A stretch of DNA of 64,000 bases from NCBI RefSeq assembly GCF_945859685.1, contig NC_079147.1:54962946-55026945 (forward strand). Direction: 5' to 3'. The stretch comes from Eupeodes corollae (lineage: Eukaryota; Arthropoda; Insecta; Diptera; Syrphidae). Both the position numbers and the translations under genes were made by a program. Positions 10,526 through 22,168 of this stretch are shown here, piece by piece. Numbering within the stretch: the stretch's first letter is position 1; every line of letters begins with the position of its first letter. A model generated the notes under the pieces. That model did no database searches and had not been told where the DNA came from. It was given only the letters and a program-made list of their open reading frames with translations.

Positions 10526-11383
10526 TATTGCGTATATTTATGTAAAAATTCAGTTCTTTGCTACTCCTTTTATTTTAGGGCTTTGAAAAAAATTAAGATT
10601 TTTAATATTCAAAATTCAGAGTAGTCCCTTGGGAGCTTATAGTAACAATATCACTCATAGAAAAGAAAAAGAGGAAGAGTGTAGGACGAACACATATCCT
10701 GGTATAATTTAACAGCTTTGGATCTTAATAAAAATGGACGGAGGCTCCTTATTTCATAAAAATCAAACAAAAATAAAAACAATCAAATATGCAGTCAATT
10801 AAATATATTAAGCTTTTAAGAAGATTTAACGTTACGTCTAAATCCAAACAATCATTTTAGAAATAACAAAAACAAATCATCAGTTATAACACCATTTTTT
10901 TAGATTTAATATCATGGTATACTTTTGGGTGTTATAACATTTGTTTTATTTAAGTTAAGTACCACAAAGTATAGGTATAGCATTAGTTGTTGACTTTCGG
11001 AGATGAGAATTACTTATTGGAACATTATTGTAGCCATTTCCAATGAATGCCATACAACAAAACTGATGATATGTTGCTCTAAGGATAAGAATAAGTACCT
11101 ATACCTATTCCTTATAATCTCTTAAGAAATACGAGTATTATATGCTGTAAGAAATTGGGCTTTTAACGAAATTACATTTTTCGTGTTTTCAAAAGTCAAA
11201 AAACAATTGGCTTTACTTACAGAAAAACATTATAACCCTTTCCAAACTTCTAAGCTAAACTTTTTTTTTGTTTGATATAAACGAGCTTTTTTTTATATCT
11301 TTATTTTATATAAAATATTGGGAGATAAACAAAAAATCATTGGTTTTTCTTCTTTCTTTTTTTATTTGTTTAATGTTTGATTG
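10526..11383. other. anonymous AT-rich sequence
   Basis: No gene, repeat or element could be recognised here. Confidence 0.4.
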
Positions 11384-11857
11384 TTAACTTTGCTTTGGAA
11401 GTTATTGTAATCGGTCCCATTTGCCGAATGGAACATTTTGAAATTTGACGTTTCAGGGTCCCTATAATACAAATTAAAGAATTTTAGAAGTTGTCTGTGT
11501 GTGCGTGTGTCGTCTGCACGTTCGGGATACCATTTTTGTAGTCCCTATCTCAAGAACAAGTAGTTATATCGACTTCAAATGGATTTTGTTTCAAAGATGT
11601 GTAGAAAGATGCAGAAACGACTCTGAAAAAAATTGCGTGGGTTTTCTTTTTACCACAACAATTTCTCAAAGGTTTTTTAAAATATGCCGAATCATCAATC
11701 AAATTAAATATATAAAAAGAGGATGTGACTCATACTGATAACATCCCATCCCGTGTGTCTATTTGTCTTGCTTAAAAGTTTGTAGGTTTTCGTGTTGGGT
11801 TGAAAAGTTGTCAGTTGAATTATTCTTATTTCATTTTTTTATGAAAAAACTGTTGAA
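11384..11857. repeat. HER copy: inverted right end joined to left end
   Basis: At 11384-11705 the right end lies in antisense, beginning with a decayed terminal palindrome (TTAACTTTGCTTTGGAAG) and continuing through TATCGACTTCAAATGG and AAAATTGCGTGGG. At 11715 it meets a forward left end (GAGGATGTGACTCATACTG, then ATAACATCCCATCCCG). The forward part is cut at about 11857 by a LINE fragment, and the forward right end resumes at about 12600. Confidence 0.7.
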
Positions 11858-12600
11858 TTTAATGAGCTCATCATATTTTTTGTTGCAGTTCCACATCCGA
11901 AGAAGAGGGGTGTGAATTTGAAAACGAATATGCAAAGCTGAGAGTACTATCGTCAGCGAAACAATGTATTGGATTAGTTGTTGCAGAGAGGAGATCATTA
12001 ATAAAAATGAGAAAGAATGTTGGAGATAAAACAGAGCCCTGGGGCACACCAGCATATATTTTGTGGTTTTCAGATGAATCCATCTAATACAACTTGTATT
12101 GAACGATTCGAAAGGTAATTACTAATCCAATGAAGAAGGAATTCATGAAAACCGAAAGCACGCATTTTCGATAAGAGAGCCTGATGCCAAACCCTATCAA
12201 ATGCTTTTGAAATATCAAGTGCAATAATCTTACTTTCTCCAAAACTATGTAAAGATTTGTTCCACTGTTCGGTGAGATGAACCATGAGATCACCAGTGGA
12301 ACAATTGCTACGAAAGCCGTATTGTCGGTCAATAAGAAGCTTTCGATCTTCGAGGACGTAAGTGCAGTCGGTCGGTAATTAGAGGGTAAGAAAGATTCGC
12401 CTTTTTTGGGAATTAGTCTGGACAAATGCAGTTTTCCTTCCGATCGGAACGAGACCTGAGGAGTAGGACAGATGAAAAAGCTTACGCAGTGGTTTTGCCA
12501 GCGATGAAGAACACCTCTTAAGAATAATAGCGGGGATACCATCCGGACCAGCAGATTTATGTATGTTAAGATCTTTTAGGACTCTCGCTACAGTATATAA
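11858..12600 (-). pseudogene. CR1/Jockey-type LINE fragment, RT domain
   Basis: Minus-strand motifs in order are HKSAGPDGIPAIILKRC, SNYRPTALTSSKIE, LDISKAFDRVWHQALLSK (first catalytic Asp), VPQGSVLSPTFFLIFINDL and HCFADDSTLSF (catalytic DD). At least two frameshifts separate these pieces. The 3' third of the element, still present in the unit 2 copy (22966-24526), is deleted here. The fragment interrupts a HER copy. Confidence 0.85.
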
Positions 12601-13015
12601 AATGTTAATTGTTTTTTTTTCCAAAAATATACTGGTTTGGTATCACGTTACAATATAAATATAAAATCTAATTCAAGTTTCAAGCATCATTGGTTCGGGA
12701 GATATTTAGGGTTAACCAACATTTGTACCTTTTTTTTAAACTGCTATGGTACAAAAAATCATACTTGATAGCCCTTTCTGCATTATTATCTGTGTAACAA
12801 AATTTATTTGAAGTCGATATCTCTTCTGGTTCTTGAGCTATGGACGACGAAAAAACGTCGAGATCGTACGGATGTACGAAAGTACGTACACAAGCACGCA
12901 CATACATCTTTCTAAAAATCTGTTATTTCGGCTCTTGGGAAATGTGAACATTTTCAATTCGACAAATCGGAACCATTACAGTAATTTCCTATATGAAGTT
13001 AATATTTTAAAAATT
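12601..13015 (+). repeat. HER right end (continuation of the copy broken by the LINE)
   Basis: Family landmarks are GGTATCACGTTACAATATA, GAGATATTTAGGGTTAACC, GATATCTCTTCTGGTTCTTG, a CGTACG-rich stretch and the worn palindrome TTTCCTATATGAAGTTAAT at the end. The same segment ends unit 2's copy at about 24805. Confidence 0.75.
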
Positions 13016-14642
13016 GCCTTAAACTTTTTTCTAGAGTGTAGCTCCTAAAATTTGTCGTTAATTTTTGGTTTCTTTTATTCAACGAGGCGTTGTTGCAAAT
13101 TTTACCCTAAATTTAGAAACATTACAAATGAGTAGGACTTGAATTTAACACAATGCGATAAAAATTCCTAATTCAACACGACACCACTCGTTTATTTTTT
13201 AGAAAACAGAAATAGCTAAATTTAGATTCCCTGAGAATTCGGCCCCAATTCTGCCCTAGAGATTATGTTTCAGTTTTGATGAGGATAGATGTACATTTTG
13301 GAACATTTTTGATATTAATCTTTGCATAATTAAATTTAATCTTAAACAAAATTTATTTTTCATGAGTCATTTAATTTTATTGATGAAATTGAATTGCTTA
13401 CAAAACTCACATTTGGTCCAAGAAAAACCAACGTATTATAAATCAATTCTGAGAACAAACCTAAGACCTATCTCATCTTTCTACGTAAGTTATGTGGATG
13501 TCGTTGTCATTGTCATTGTCGTATGCATGACATTGCTAGAAAAAAGCTAATTTCGAAACACAAAACATCCCAATTGAAGCTAAAACAAGCTCCACATACG
13601 AGCGTATAAGATCTTTCTAGGGATTGGAATTGGTATGAATATTTTTAATATACTCGCATACTGTTCACAAGTAATGGGAGGTATTTTTCTTATGAATGAG
13701 CTTGAGCATCTTTTATTTATTATTTTGCACGTTTTCATGTTTCGCATTCGCATTGAAATGTATTTTGTTCAAGGTTAATGTGGAAAAGCAATATCTCTAT
13801 GAAAAACATAAAAATTATTATAGACGCAATATATTTTCCTGCAGGTACGTACGGTACCTAGGTATTCCATGAATATGCCACGTAGATATATAGAATTGAC
13901 AAGGACATTTAATTTTGTTCGTTGTTGTTTATGTAAGTCCTTAGGGTTTGTATATTGTTTTTGTTTTTGGTTTGCAGGTTTTTTGTGACTACGCATAAAA
14001 TTTATGACAAGCAAATAAATACTCATTTATAAAAGGCAGGTACTTTCTTCGTGGTAATAACGTAATCATTAGATCCATTGCAAAAATCAAGGACACTTTT
14101 TATTGCTGCTATGAAATATGTGGTATTGATTATGATCGATTAATTCTTACTCCTTGAGTAGGATAATAAATTAAACTATAGTATTTGTTCAATGGTAGAA
14201 ATTCAAATACGTTTTTGTGTAACTATGCATGGGCGTATATTGTTGAAAAGTAACATGCAGTATTATATGACAGCTGGTTAGTTTGGTTTGAAATTTCTCC
14301 ATTGATATCCTTAGACGAAGTAAATAATTAAATCGGGCATTGACTTAAAGAACGTGAACATGTTACGCATAACTTTTAACATTTGGAACTGCAATGTTGA
14401 AGAAAAGACAACTTCTGGCTCATTTTTATTGGCGTTCAAATAAACTTCAAGCTCATTTGAACCTTATACAGCAGGAAAATTTATTGACCGATAAAAAAGT
14501 GAACTTTCTATAAAATATTTATATAATTTCTATTTAAATAAAAAAAAAAGTTAAATTTTAAAACAATTTTTGTTAACGATTTTTAGTCAAAGAGAAATTT
14601 TTACCAATTGAAGTAGCATATCTTCAAAGCTTTTGTTTCTTA
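13016..14642. other. duplicated sequence without a recognised gene
   Basis: This stretch is present again at about 24806-26470 with small indels. No element or gene family was recognised. A short minus-strand open frame near 14386-14480 is kept open in both copies and is discussed as a finding. Confidence 0.5.
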
Positions 14643-15422
14643 TAAAGAGTGATTTTTTAAAAGCTATAGGAAAGTTTTTAAATAAAAAAACACAAACAAT
14701 TCAGAAAAATGCATGAAACCTTTATTTGAATCGATAGTACGGTCCTATAATTTAATGTTTGAAGATTATTTCATGTAAATGTTGACCTTGACTGCGCCTC
14801 GAATGGTCCAACCAAGTAGTCCAATTTTGGCATATTCTTTCCAAAATTTCGGCCGGTATCTCACGAATAAATTCTTCAATGTTGTCTTTCAATGCTTCAA
14901 TTGAAGCGGACTTGTCTGTATGAGCTAAAGCTCATATCCATACAAACTATATCTATATGTTAAACATAGCCCCACAAAAAATAGTCTTAAAGCGTTAAAT
15001 CGCATGAGCAAGGCGACCAATTAACCGGTCCCGAATGTGAAATAAAATATGCACCGTACTCGCCTCTCAATGAGTCCATTGTTGCGCGTGCTGTGTAGCA
15101 TGTGGCAACGTCTTCTTATTGAAACCACATGTCATGCAAGTCAAGCTCTTGCATTTTGAGCAAAGAAAAGTTTGATATCATCTGACGGTTGCTTTCACCA
15201 TTTTCAGTTACGTTACTATTAAAATCATCTTTAAAGAAGTACGGTACAATGATGCCTCCAGCCCATAAACCGCACCAAACTCTGAATTTTTCAGGATCCA
15301 TTAGTAGCTTTTGGCTGATATTCACTCCAAAATTGACCATTTTGCTTATTTACGTAACCATTGAGTCAAAAATGAGCTTCGTCGCTCGCTGGAAGAAGTG
15401 CCTAATGAACTTTCTAACGGGA
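14643..15422 (-). pseudogene. mariner-like transposase remnant, unit 1
   Basis: The minus strand reads VNFGVNISQKLLMDPEKF, RVWCGLWAGGIIVPYFFKDD and MQELDLHDMWFQ, typical of the middle of an arthropod mariner-family transposase. Less well kept C-terminal text lies towards 14760. The left terminal inverted repeat is visible at 14645 (AAGAGTGATTTTTTAAAAGC). The 5' half of the gene is lost at 15422, where the sequence passes straight into AAAGTACTAATC. The unit 2 copy at 29931-30975 reaches both termini. Frameshifts and a short insertion near 14925 make it inactive. Confidence 0.8.
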
Positions 15423-16244
15423 AAGTACTAATCAAATTCTTTGAAGTGCATTAAAGTTCTTCGGAAAATCAAAAACTTCTAAGAAAACTATTTTATTCTA
15501 TATCTTTTTTTTTTAAAAGAGATCTACTTGAACCAAAAACCTTCATATCAGGTTAGGCACTTTATTGCAAACATCTACGTTGCCAAAAAATACTTCACTT
15601 TATTTTCGTTGAATTCTGGATTTTACGAGTAAGTTGATATTTTCAAATAAAATAAATACAAATCTCACATATTCTGAATAAGTTAAGAAAAATGCATCTA
15701 TTTTATGAATTCGTTCGTAAGGCGAAGCAGAATTAAATGCACGTGTGAAGTACTATTCGTACTTATATACATAAAAGGTTACGTATCCTGCTCCCATCTC
15801 ACAAAGTTGTTATTAATCTTCTTCCAGGGAACTACGGACGAATTATTTTCCCAGTTCAATTTGTGATTTTCTGGAATCTTTATTTGTGTACAGACACATT
15901 TTTGTAAGCCTATGAATTTTTCCAGCATACGAAAATATAAAATATTATTGTACTTTATTTAATATTTGAAATTCAAGGGAAGGATACCAAATTCTAAGAA
16001 TTCATATTCATTTTTTTTTTCATTTCAAAACTAGATTCAATGAAGTCTTTCGTTTGGAAATAATATTTAAGGTTAAGGCGGAGGTGCATAGACTACCGAG
16101 CCCAGTTATAATTACATTTTTATACTATAACTGATGATACCCAATGGGGAATCAAAAACCGAAAACTCAATGCTGTATGCTGTAGCACGAGTGTAACCCT
16201 CCCACTATTTTTTTTGTAATAAGTGCATACTCAAGGCGATATTA
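15423..16244. other. duplicated anonymous sequence
   Basis: It matches 32999-33824 almost base for base. No gene is seen. Confidence 0.5.
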
Positions 16245-16410
16245 CTTCCCTTATTATTTAAAGACATAGTGTGAGCACTAGGAAGGGGAGAGAGCGGTTG
16301 AAAGGAATATTGCAATGGCTAAGAATTGTGGTAAGGCATTCCACATTCGCGTAGTACCGCTAAAGAACAAATCTCTGTACTTGACAGTACGACCGAATTG
16401 AGCTCGAGGG
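16245..16410 (-). pseudogene. CR1/Jockey-type LINE 3' end
   Basis: The minus-strand text resembles the C-terminus seen at 22970-23190 (a VKYRD-FFS-T-MWNAL pattern), with the family 3' UTR TAATAAGGG. The matching piece in unit 2 starts at 33825 and is longer. After 16410 unit 1 has a CGTCGT-rich low-complexity stretch instead. Confidence 0.6.
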
Positions 16411-16809
16411 TATACTCATCATACTCGTCGTCGTTTCGTCGTTGCTGTTCTCGTCAATGGTGTCGTTGACTTTACTAGCTCCATCGTTACCATTTTCACT
16501 CCATTTAGCTCCATCCTTGTCATTCCCACCATCATTTTTGTTATTGTCATCAGGTGTTGTGACAAAAAAAAAGAAGGTACACGACTAGGCAGGCTTATTA
16601 AGTATGATAAGAGGACAATATCTATTTTTTATGTTGATAAACCTTCATTTAGGACAAAATGAGGTTCAGAAAAGATGCGTAGAAAAACGGAAAGATTCAT
16701 GCGGGATGAAATGAGGACGTTGCAAAATTGTAGAGGATGATATGAGGTTCAATTATCCGTATGTAGGAGAAAATGAGGAGAAAAGATCCTTTTAAGGATC
16801 GAAATGGGG

Positions 16810-17090
16810 GCCAACATTTCGATTCTGGATTCCTCCGCTTAAACAATTTAATCACAATACCGGTTCTTCTAGGAATGCTCATTAGTTTATCCTGAGCCTA
16901 ACTTCAGACCTTATGTAAAGTATAGAGATTCTTTCTTTAGACACCCTGCACGAATGTGGGACGCTTTACTAGGCTCAATATTTTCCCTCTCTTTACAAAG
17001 AGCAAATATTCTTTCTAATCCTGTCCTGTCCTCCATTCCTAATTGCTCGCACTTTGTTAAATCATTTTAAGGGTATTTATAACCCCTTTA
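16810..17090 (+). pseudogene. LINE 3' end of the same family, opposite orientation
   Basis: The plus strand reads YRDSFFS-T-R-MWDALLGS-like text at about 16920-16985, and the 3' UTR ends in AAGGGTATTTATAACCCC, T, TTAGTG. It faces the minus-strand piece at 16245. The same inverted pair is in unit 2 (33825 and 34740). Confidence 0.55.
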
Positions 17091-19051
17091 GTGTGCGCTT
17101 AATATGAACAAAAACTCGTAAGATCGGGTTTTTAATGTTTATTGATTAAAGATATTTAGAATATCAAGTCAAAAGGAAATATTGTAAACCTAAGTAGTTT
17201 ATTTATTAAAAATGACAGTAATTAAAAAAAATGATCTTATAAACTCATTTTTAAGTACAAAATTATTATGCTAAATTTTTTAACTGGAGTCCATTTTATC
17301 ATAGCTGCTTAATGATTTCTTTATTGCATTTCAAGTATTGCATTCACAGGATGATGTAACAAGACGTAACGTAGATTCAGGAAATGGGTCAAAAACAATC
17401 TTATTGGAAGTGAGTTAGTTTTCCTCAAGAGTAAGTCGAAACAACGTTAAATTTACAAAGACTAGGCCTGGCAACGAGACGATGCTTTTGCTAATTTCAT
17501 GTTGGTCTTGTGATTTAAGATTTACTTTTATCTAAGCAACTCTAATTTGAATTTTTAGAATTCTCTTTAAACAGAAATCGTCATCATCAATGGAATCTTA
17601 TAGTTAATGGCGTTCTTTGTTGGTAACCGAATCTTAAAATAAAAGGTTTGTATTTAAACCGTTCTTACCGATGCTTAAGCTTGGGCAGGTGCTCGTTTGT
17701 TTTATTGAAATTTAGTTTAATTTGACGAACTAAAGAAGACTAAAAATAACACATTTTTGCATTTTTGTCTTCTATTTAGGAAAAAATGTAAAACCCCTTA
17801 AAAACTAGTATCATCTTGTTTTTGTTCTACCAGACAAGATCGATACTGGTCTCGTCTCGTAGCCAGTCCTAATAAAAACTTACTAAAAATCAACTTCAAT
17901 TGAATATACGCAAACATTTTCGAAAATTATTTTGAAATTTGTTTCAAATATAAACGAGTTTTGTGACAACTATTAACTGAAGGTGTTAAGCAAAAAATTT
18001 AAAAACAAATATCCAACTAAACCCACGAGTAAGGTGATTAGGTACAACAACAATTTAATCGTTGTTTATGAGCGTTTTCAACTACTGCATAGTTTAAATA
18101 TTTTTATTTTCTGATCTTAAATTGTATGTGCCAATGAGAAGATCTACAACATGCTTTATATGTGTTTCAAAAGTAAAAATTGAGTTGATTAGACACCAAG
18201 ACCTTATCGGACTTGCACCAGCCGATAAAATTGGTCGAAGTCTTAACGACTTTTATTCTTACTTAAAAAAATAAAGATTCGTACAGATTAGACACAAATT
18301 GAGTTAAAAATAACTGTAAGGCCGCACTTTGAATAAGATCAATTTTAAGGTGTGTATCTAATTCTTGTGATTCTTAAAAGGAGAGTATTTCAAAATTCAA
18401 ATAATCTGGAAAAAATTGTATCACGTGGACGATAAAACTATTGAATTTCGATCCCCGTGATGGGTCCAACTTTTATATCACGATTTTATAAAATAAAAAG
18501 GTTTTTAAAGCTTTATCACATTCGTGAAGTAGTTTTTGTGATATGGAGAACTATCAGTTTTTATGGAACAATTGACATTGGGGTCATTAAATCAAAAGTC
18601 AAACCAGAAATATTCCTTAATAATCTAATATCTTTTGACCCATAATCTTAGCACCAATTCACTCGGTGTGTATAACAAAAGCTTGGACTAGGGAGCAACA
18701 TTTAAACTTTTTTTAATAACTGTCCTGCTTGGGTATAGTTAGTACCCACAGTCAATGAGGGTGGTCATGAGTTTAACGACAAAGAATCCTTAATTTCTGC
18801 AATTCAGTTAACGTTTAGCAAAATATGGTCGAAGTATGTCAAAAGGCTATAGGTTTCATATCTGAACCAATTTACGAAATGATTGAAAGTAAAGGTGGAC
18901 ATTCAAATTTGGAATTCAAACTAATAAAAATTTAAAATGTTTAACATTTTTTAATTAATTTAGAAATATATAATCATCAATGTTTGGAAAAAAGAATTAT
19001 TTCGAAAATTCGGTTGAAGCGGAGCGTATTAGTGGGCTGGTGGAATAATTG
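17091..19051. other. duplicated anonymous sequence
   Basis: Repeated at about 34976-38650. I see no gene, only AT-rich frames. The corresponding unit 2 stretch is split by a solo LTR and a HER insertion. Confidence 0.45.
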
Positions 19052-19640
19052 GTCCGTAATCCTGGAGCTGTCATTTCGACAAGAGGGTGAGGCAGTTATA
19101 GCGCAACAAGTCAAACAGTTTATGCCACAACTGATTCATTGAATTCCCTTGATTACCTCCAAGTTCATACGATTTAAACTGCTACTTTAAGCCGGTAAAC
19201 TAGAAATGATTGCCCACTTGAAAGACAAAATTCGCCAAGTCTGCTGATATATCGAATCCAGTAGTAGAAAAAGTCATTAAAATTTAGAACTCCAGATTAG
19301 ACTATGCACGAGCCATATCAATACGGACGATAATTCTGGCCAAAGCTATCGGAAAAATCGCTTAATATGTTCAATTAACTCAGAAATTGATGATGCATGA
19401 CTTTCCGTGTCGTTATTGGTTAGCAAATTTAAGGCTCAAAGAGTTTGAATTTCTTTCTGAAAAGGTGCATTTTAATCTTGGCAGCATACAAAATAACTGC
19501 ATCCAATATTTGGGAGTGACAATTTGTTGTGAATTATGAAGAACTGGTATCATTGGAATTTTTTTCAATTCCATAATCCGTAACCTCTTTATACAACTGT
19601 TTTAACTGATAACTGTACCACTTCTCGACAAATTCTGTAC
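19052..19640 (+). pseudogene. very degenerate mariner-like transposase fossil
   Basis: At about 19360-19580 the plus strand gives VQLTQKLMMHDFPCRYWLAN, then EFLSEKVHFNLGSIQNNC, then a VTIC-E-RTGIIGIFF-like end. The spacing fits the first catalytic-Asp region (FSDEAHF in mariners) and the V-W-C-GIIGPFFF block, but the catalytic residues are altered. The segment 19052-19770 is absent from unit 2. The call rests on motif spacing only. Confidence 0.4.
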
Positions 19641-20748
19641 TTCAATCGGCAAAGAATTGAAAACATGATGCATTCTCAGCAGAAAATAAGAAAGTTTTAT
19701 AATTTAGCAATAAGACTTAAAAAATATTCCTTATTTTTGAAGTACCTATCTTCCAAATTGTATATACATATTATGTTTCTAAAATTTTCGTACACAAAAG
19801 TTAATATTTTCTTCAATCTATAATCTATCTTAGCAGGAGATTAAATGCATTTCATGCATACGTATCCCAAAAAATGAAGAGTAATGTTTGCTTAAGATAA
19901 ATAATCCACCTAAAATATCTCAAATGACAAAATCAACAAAAGAAAATCTAAAGAAAGAATATTCCCCCAGAAAGATATTTTTAAAGAAACCAAATTTCCA
20001 ATGGATAGTTGGTAGGAGAAAAAAGCGAACAGAAAATCAAGGAGTAAATTCATAGTTGTTTCATCTGCTGCCTCTCCTGTGAGTATTAAATATTGATTTT
20101 ACGTATGTTTATCCTTTTATAGAAAACAAAATTCAAGTCAAAGTCACATGTGCTGTGCAATGTATTAGTACAATGCACATAAACATGATGTATACTACAA
20201 TGTACATGATTGTAGTTCTTATACAAAGACTTTAGTCTTACAAATTTTGTATTATTAAATATAGATGTCAGACTTGTCGAATTTCAAATTTTGATAAATC
20301 TCTATACGTTTTATGATCCTTAGGATCTAAATCCATCGTTATAGAAAACTGTCCTTGTAAGTGTGTGGATGGACTTATCCGTCCGTATATTCTATAATAA
20401 GAAATACATTTAATTTTACAGATAATCCCGACATTATTTATCAGAAAAGTTTTGTCAAACAATATTCTATCAGAATTCCACAGTTAGTATAAAAAATGGA
20501 AAACAATAACTGAAATATGGGTTTGCTAAAAAACATCTCAGCGAAAACTTATCATAAGGACTTTCTGGTATTAGCAGGTATTATCCATGGATAAGGTCTG
20601 ACTTCAAATTTTGTTATATAAACTTTTTTTTTTAAGGATGTGTACTCCCTCTTGTAAAGAATTGACAGATCAGTTTTGAGACTCAAAATCTAATTAAGAA
20701 TTGTAAGTCATTAATTCCGGGTAATTTTGTGCTATAGCGGTTACATAT
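19641..20748. other. duplicated sequence with small hairpins and a possible exon
   Basis: Repeated at about 38665-39520 and 40438-40568. It contains a 26 bp imperfect palindrome (20154-20179) and a CTACAAT/ATTGTAG hairpin (about 20193-20213). A minus-strand open stretch, 20268-20391, is described under findings. Confidence 0.4.
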
Positions 20749-21295
20749 TAGTTCCGTTCGCTTACTTTCTGCACTAAAATTAGTAAAAAGAGATATTTTA
20801 AATAGTGGGGGTAAAATTCTCTCACAAAAAGACAAAACTACAAAAAAGTAAGCGAACGTGGAAACAACAAATTTTTTCACAATTTGACCGCCAAAAAATT
20901 ATAAGTTTTTAAACATCATCGTTTCATTTCGTGTTTAGATTTTTTTTCTTGTAAATGGATAAATTAAGACAACATGAACGTCAAGCAACATCATGCTGGC
21001 CCATTGTTTTTTTTATAAAAAGAAACGATTAATTTTAAAATTAAGTATTTACTTCTCTGTGAGCGCTTGCTTTTACGAAAAAACTTATACAAAATTTTTT
21101 TATAAGATTAAAAAATATACCTGTAAAACAAGTTTGTCTTCACATAAATGCCATTTGATTTGTCAAAAAAAAGCGCGATTCCTTCCAACATGCAACTCAT
21201 CCGAGGACAACTCATCCCGGAAATAAAAAATACTTCTAACAATTGTTTGTGTATTCAACTAGTTCGTTCAAAGCTTTTTCCTTTGTTTAGCTTTA
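20749..21295. other. spacer between the two duplication units, AT-rich
   Basis: No gene is recognised and it has no match to the other unit. Confidence 0.4.
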
Positions 21296-21515
21296 TTAAC
21301 TTCCCATAGGAAGTTATTGTAATTCAAGGTCCCTACAGTCGAAATAAAACATTTTTAGAAAGATGTCTGTGCGTGCGTACGTACGTACGTTCATTCGCTA
21401 CGTTTTTTCCGTCGCTCGTCCATAGTTCAAGAACCAGAAGAGATATCGATTTCAAATACATTTTGTTATATAGATAAAAAAATGCAGAAAGGACTCTCAA
21501 AAAAATTGCGTGGGT
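21296..21515 (-). repeat. HER right end, well kept
   Basis: It begins TTAACTTCCCATAGGAAG, T, TATTGTAAT, the clean terminal palindrome. It continues through AAGGTCCCTACAGTCGAAAT, a CGTACGTACGTACGTTC run, CAAGAACCAGAAGAGATATC and AAAAAAATTGCGTGGG. It is cut at about 21515 by an RTE-like LINE piece. Confidence 0.8.
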
Positions 21516-21968
21516 TGTTTTTAGCTACCGACCTTGACGAAGTGAAGATAGCTTTATCTAAACTTAAATCAAACAAAGCTGCTGGAGCTGACGGCATCGC
21601 TGCCGAACTATTCAAAGCAGCTGGCGATGACTTGGTACGGAGCATGCACCAACTCATCTGCAAAATATGGTCGGAAGAAAGCATGCCCGATGAGTGGAAT
21701 CTCAGCATAGTGTGCCCGATACATAAGAAAGGAACCCTCTCAACTGCGCCAACTACAGAGGCATCAGTCTCCTTAACATTGCGAATAAGATCCTCTCTGC
21801 CGTATTATGTGAACTTCTGAAGCCGTTCGTCAACAATCTGATTGGTCCTTATCAGTGTGGCTTCAGACCAGGAAAGTCCACTATCGACCAAATATTCACA
21901 CTACGACAGATCTTGGAAAAAACCCAGGAACTTGAAACCGATACCCACAATCTCTTTATTGATTTTAA
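21516..21968 (+). pseudogene. RTE-like LINE RT fragment running into the assembly gap
   Basis: The plus strand reads LSKLKSNKAAGADGIAAEL, WSEESMPDEWNLSIVCPIHK, then after a frameshift YQCGFRPGKSTIDQIFTLRQ and HNLFIDF. This is the same family as the minus-strand element at 5.6-8.3 kb, and here the fragment is better preserved. It starts at the fingers of the RT and stops, unfinished, at the run of N. Confidence 0.85.
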
Positions 21969-22168
21969 NNNNNNNNNNNNNNNNNNNNNNNNNNNNNNNN
22001 NNNNNNNNNNNNNNNNNNNNNNNNNNNNNNNNNNNNNNNNNNNNNNNNNNNNNNNNNNNNNNNNNNNNNNNNNNNNNNNNNNNNNNNNNNNNNNNNNNNN
22101 NNNNNNNNNNNNNNNNNNNNNNNNNNNNNNNNNNNNNNNNNNNNNNNNNNNNNNNNNNNNNNNNNNNN
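21969..22168. other. assembly gap (200 N)
   Basis: The gap is exactly 200 N, which suggests a scaffolding placeholder rather than a measured length. It lies between an RTE LINE piece and a HER core, so collapsed repeats are the likely cause. Confidence 0.95.

Larger units (their letters stand above)
11858..20748. repeat. segmental duplication, unit 1
   Basis: This block is repeated in the same orientation at about 23724-40568. The matched landmarks run in order: CR1-like LINE fragment, HER right end, an unassigned ~1.6 kb, a mariner remnant, an anonymous block, an inverted pair of LINE 3' ends, and a long anonymous block ending near AGTCATTAAT. Stretches such as 13560-14030 against 25380-25860 look about 97-98% identical by eye. 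Unit 1 lacks the gypsy, SINE, solo LTR, HER and LINE insertions of unit 2. Confidence 0.85.

Noticed and set aside
13362..13550. Open frame also found in unit 2 (25182-25367) as a possible gene
   Set aside because: The two copies differ by an indel within the frame, and similarity is explained by the segmental duplication alone.
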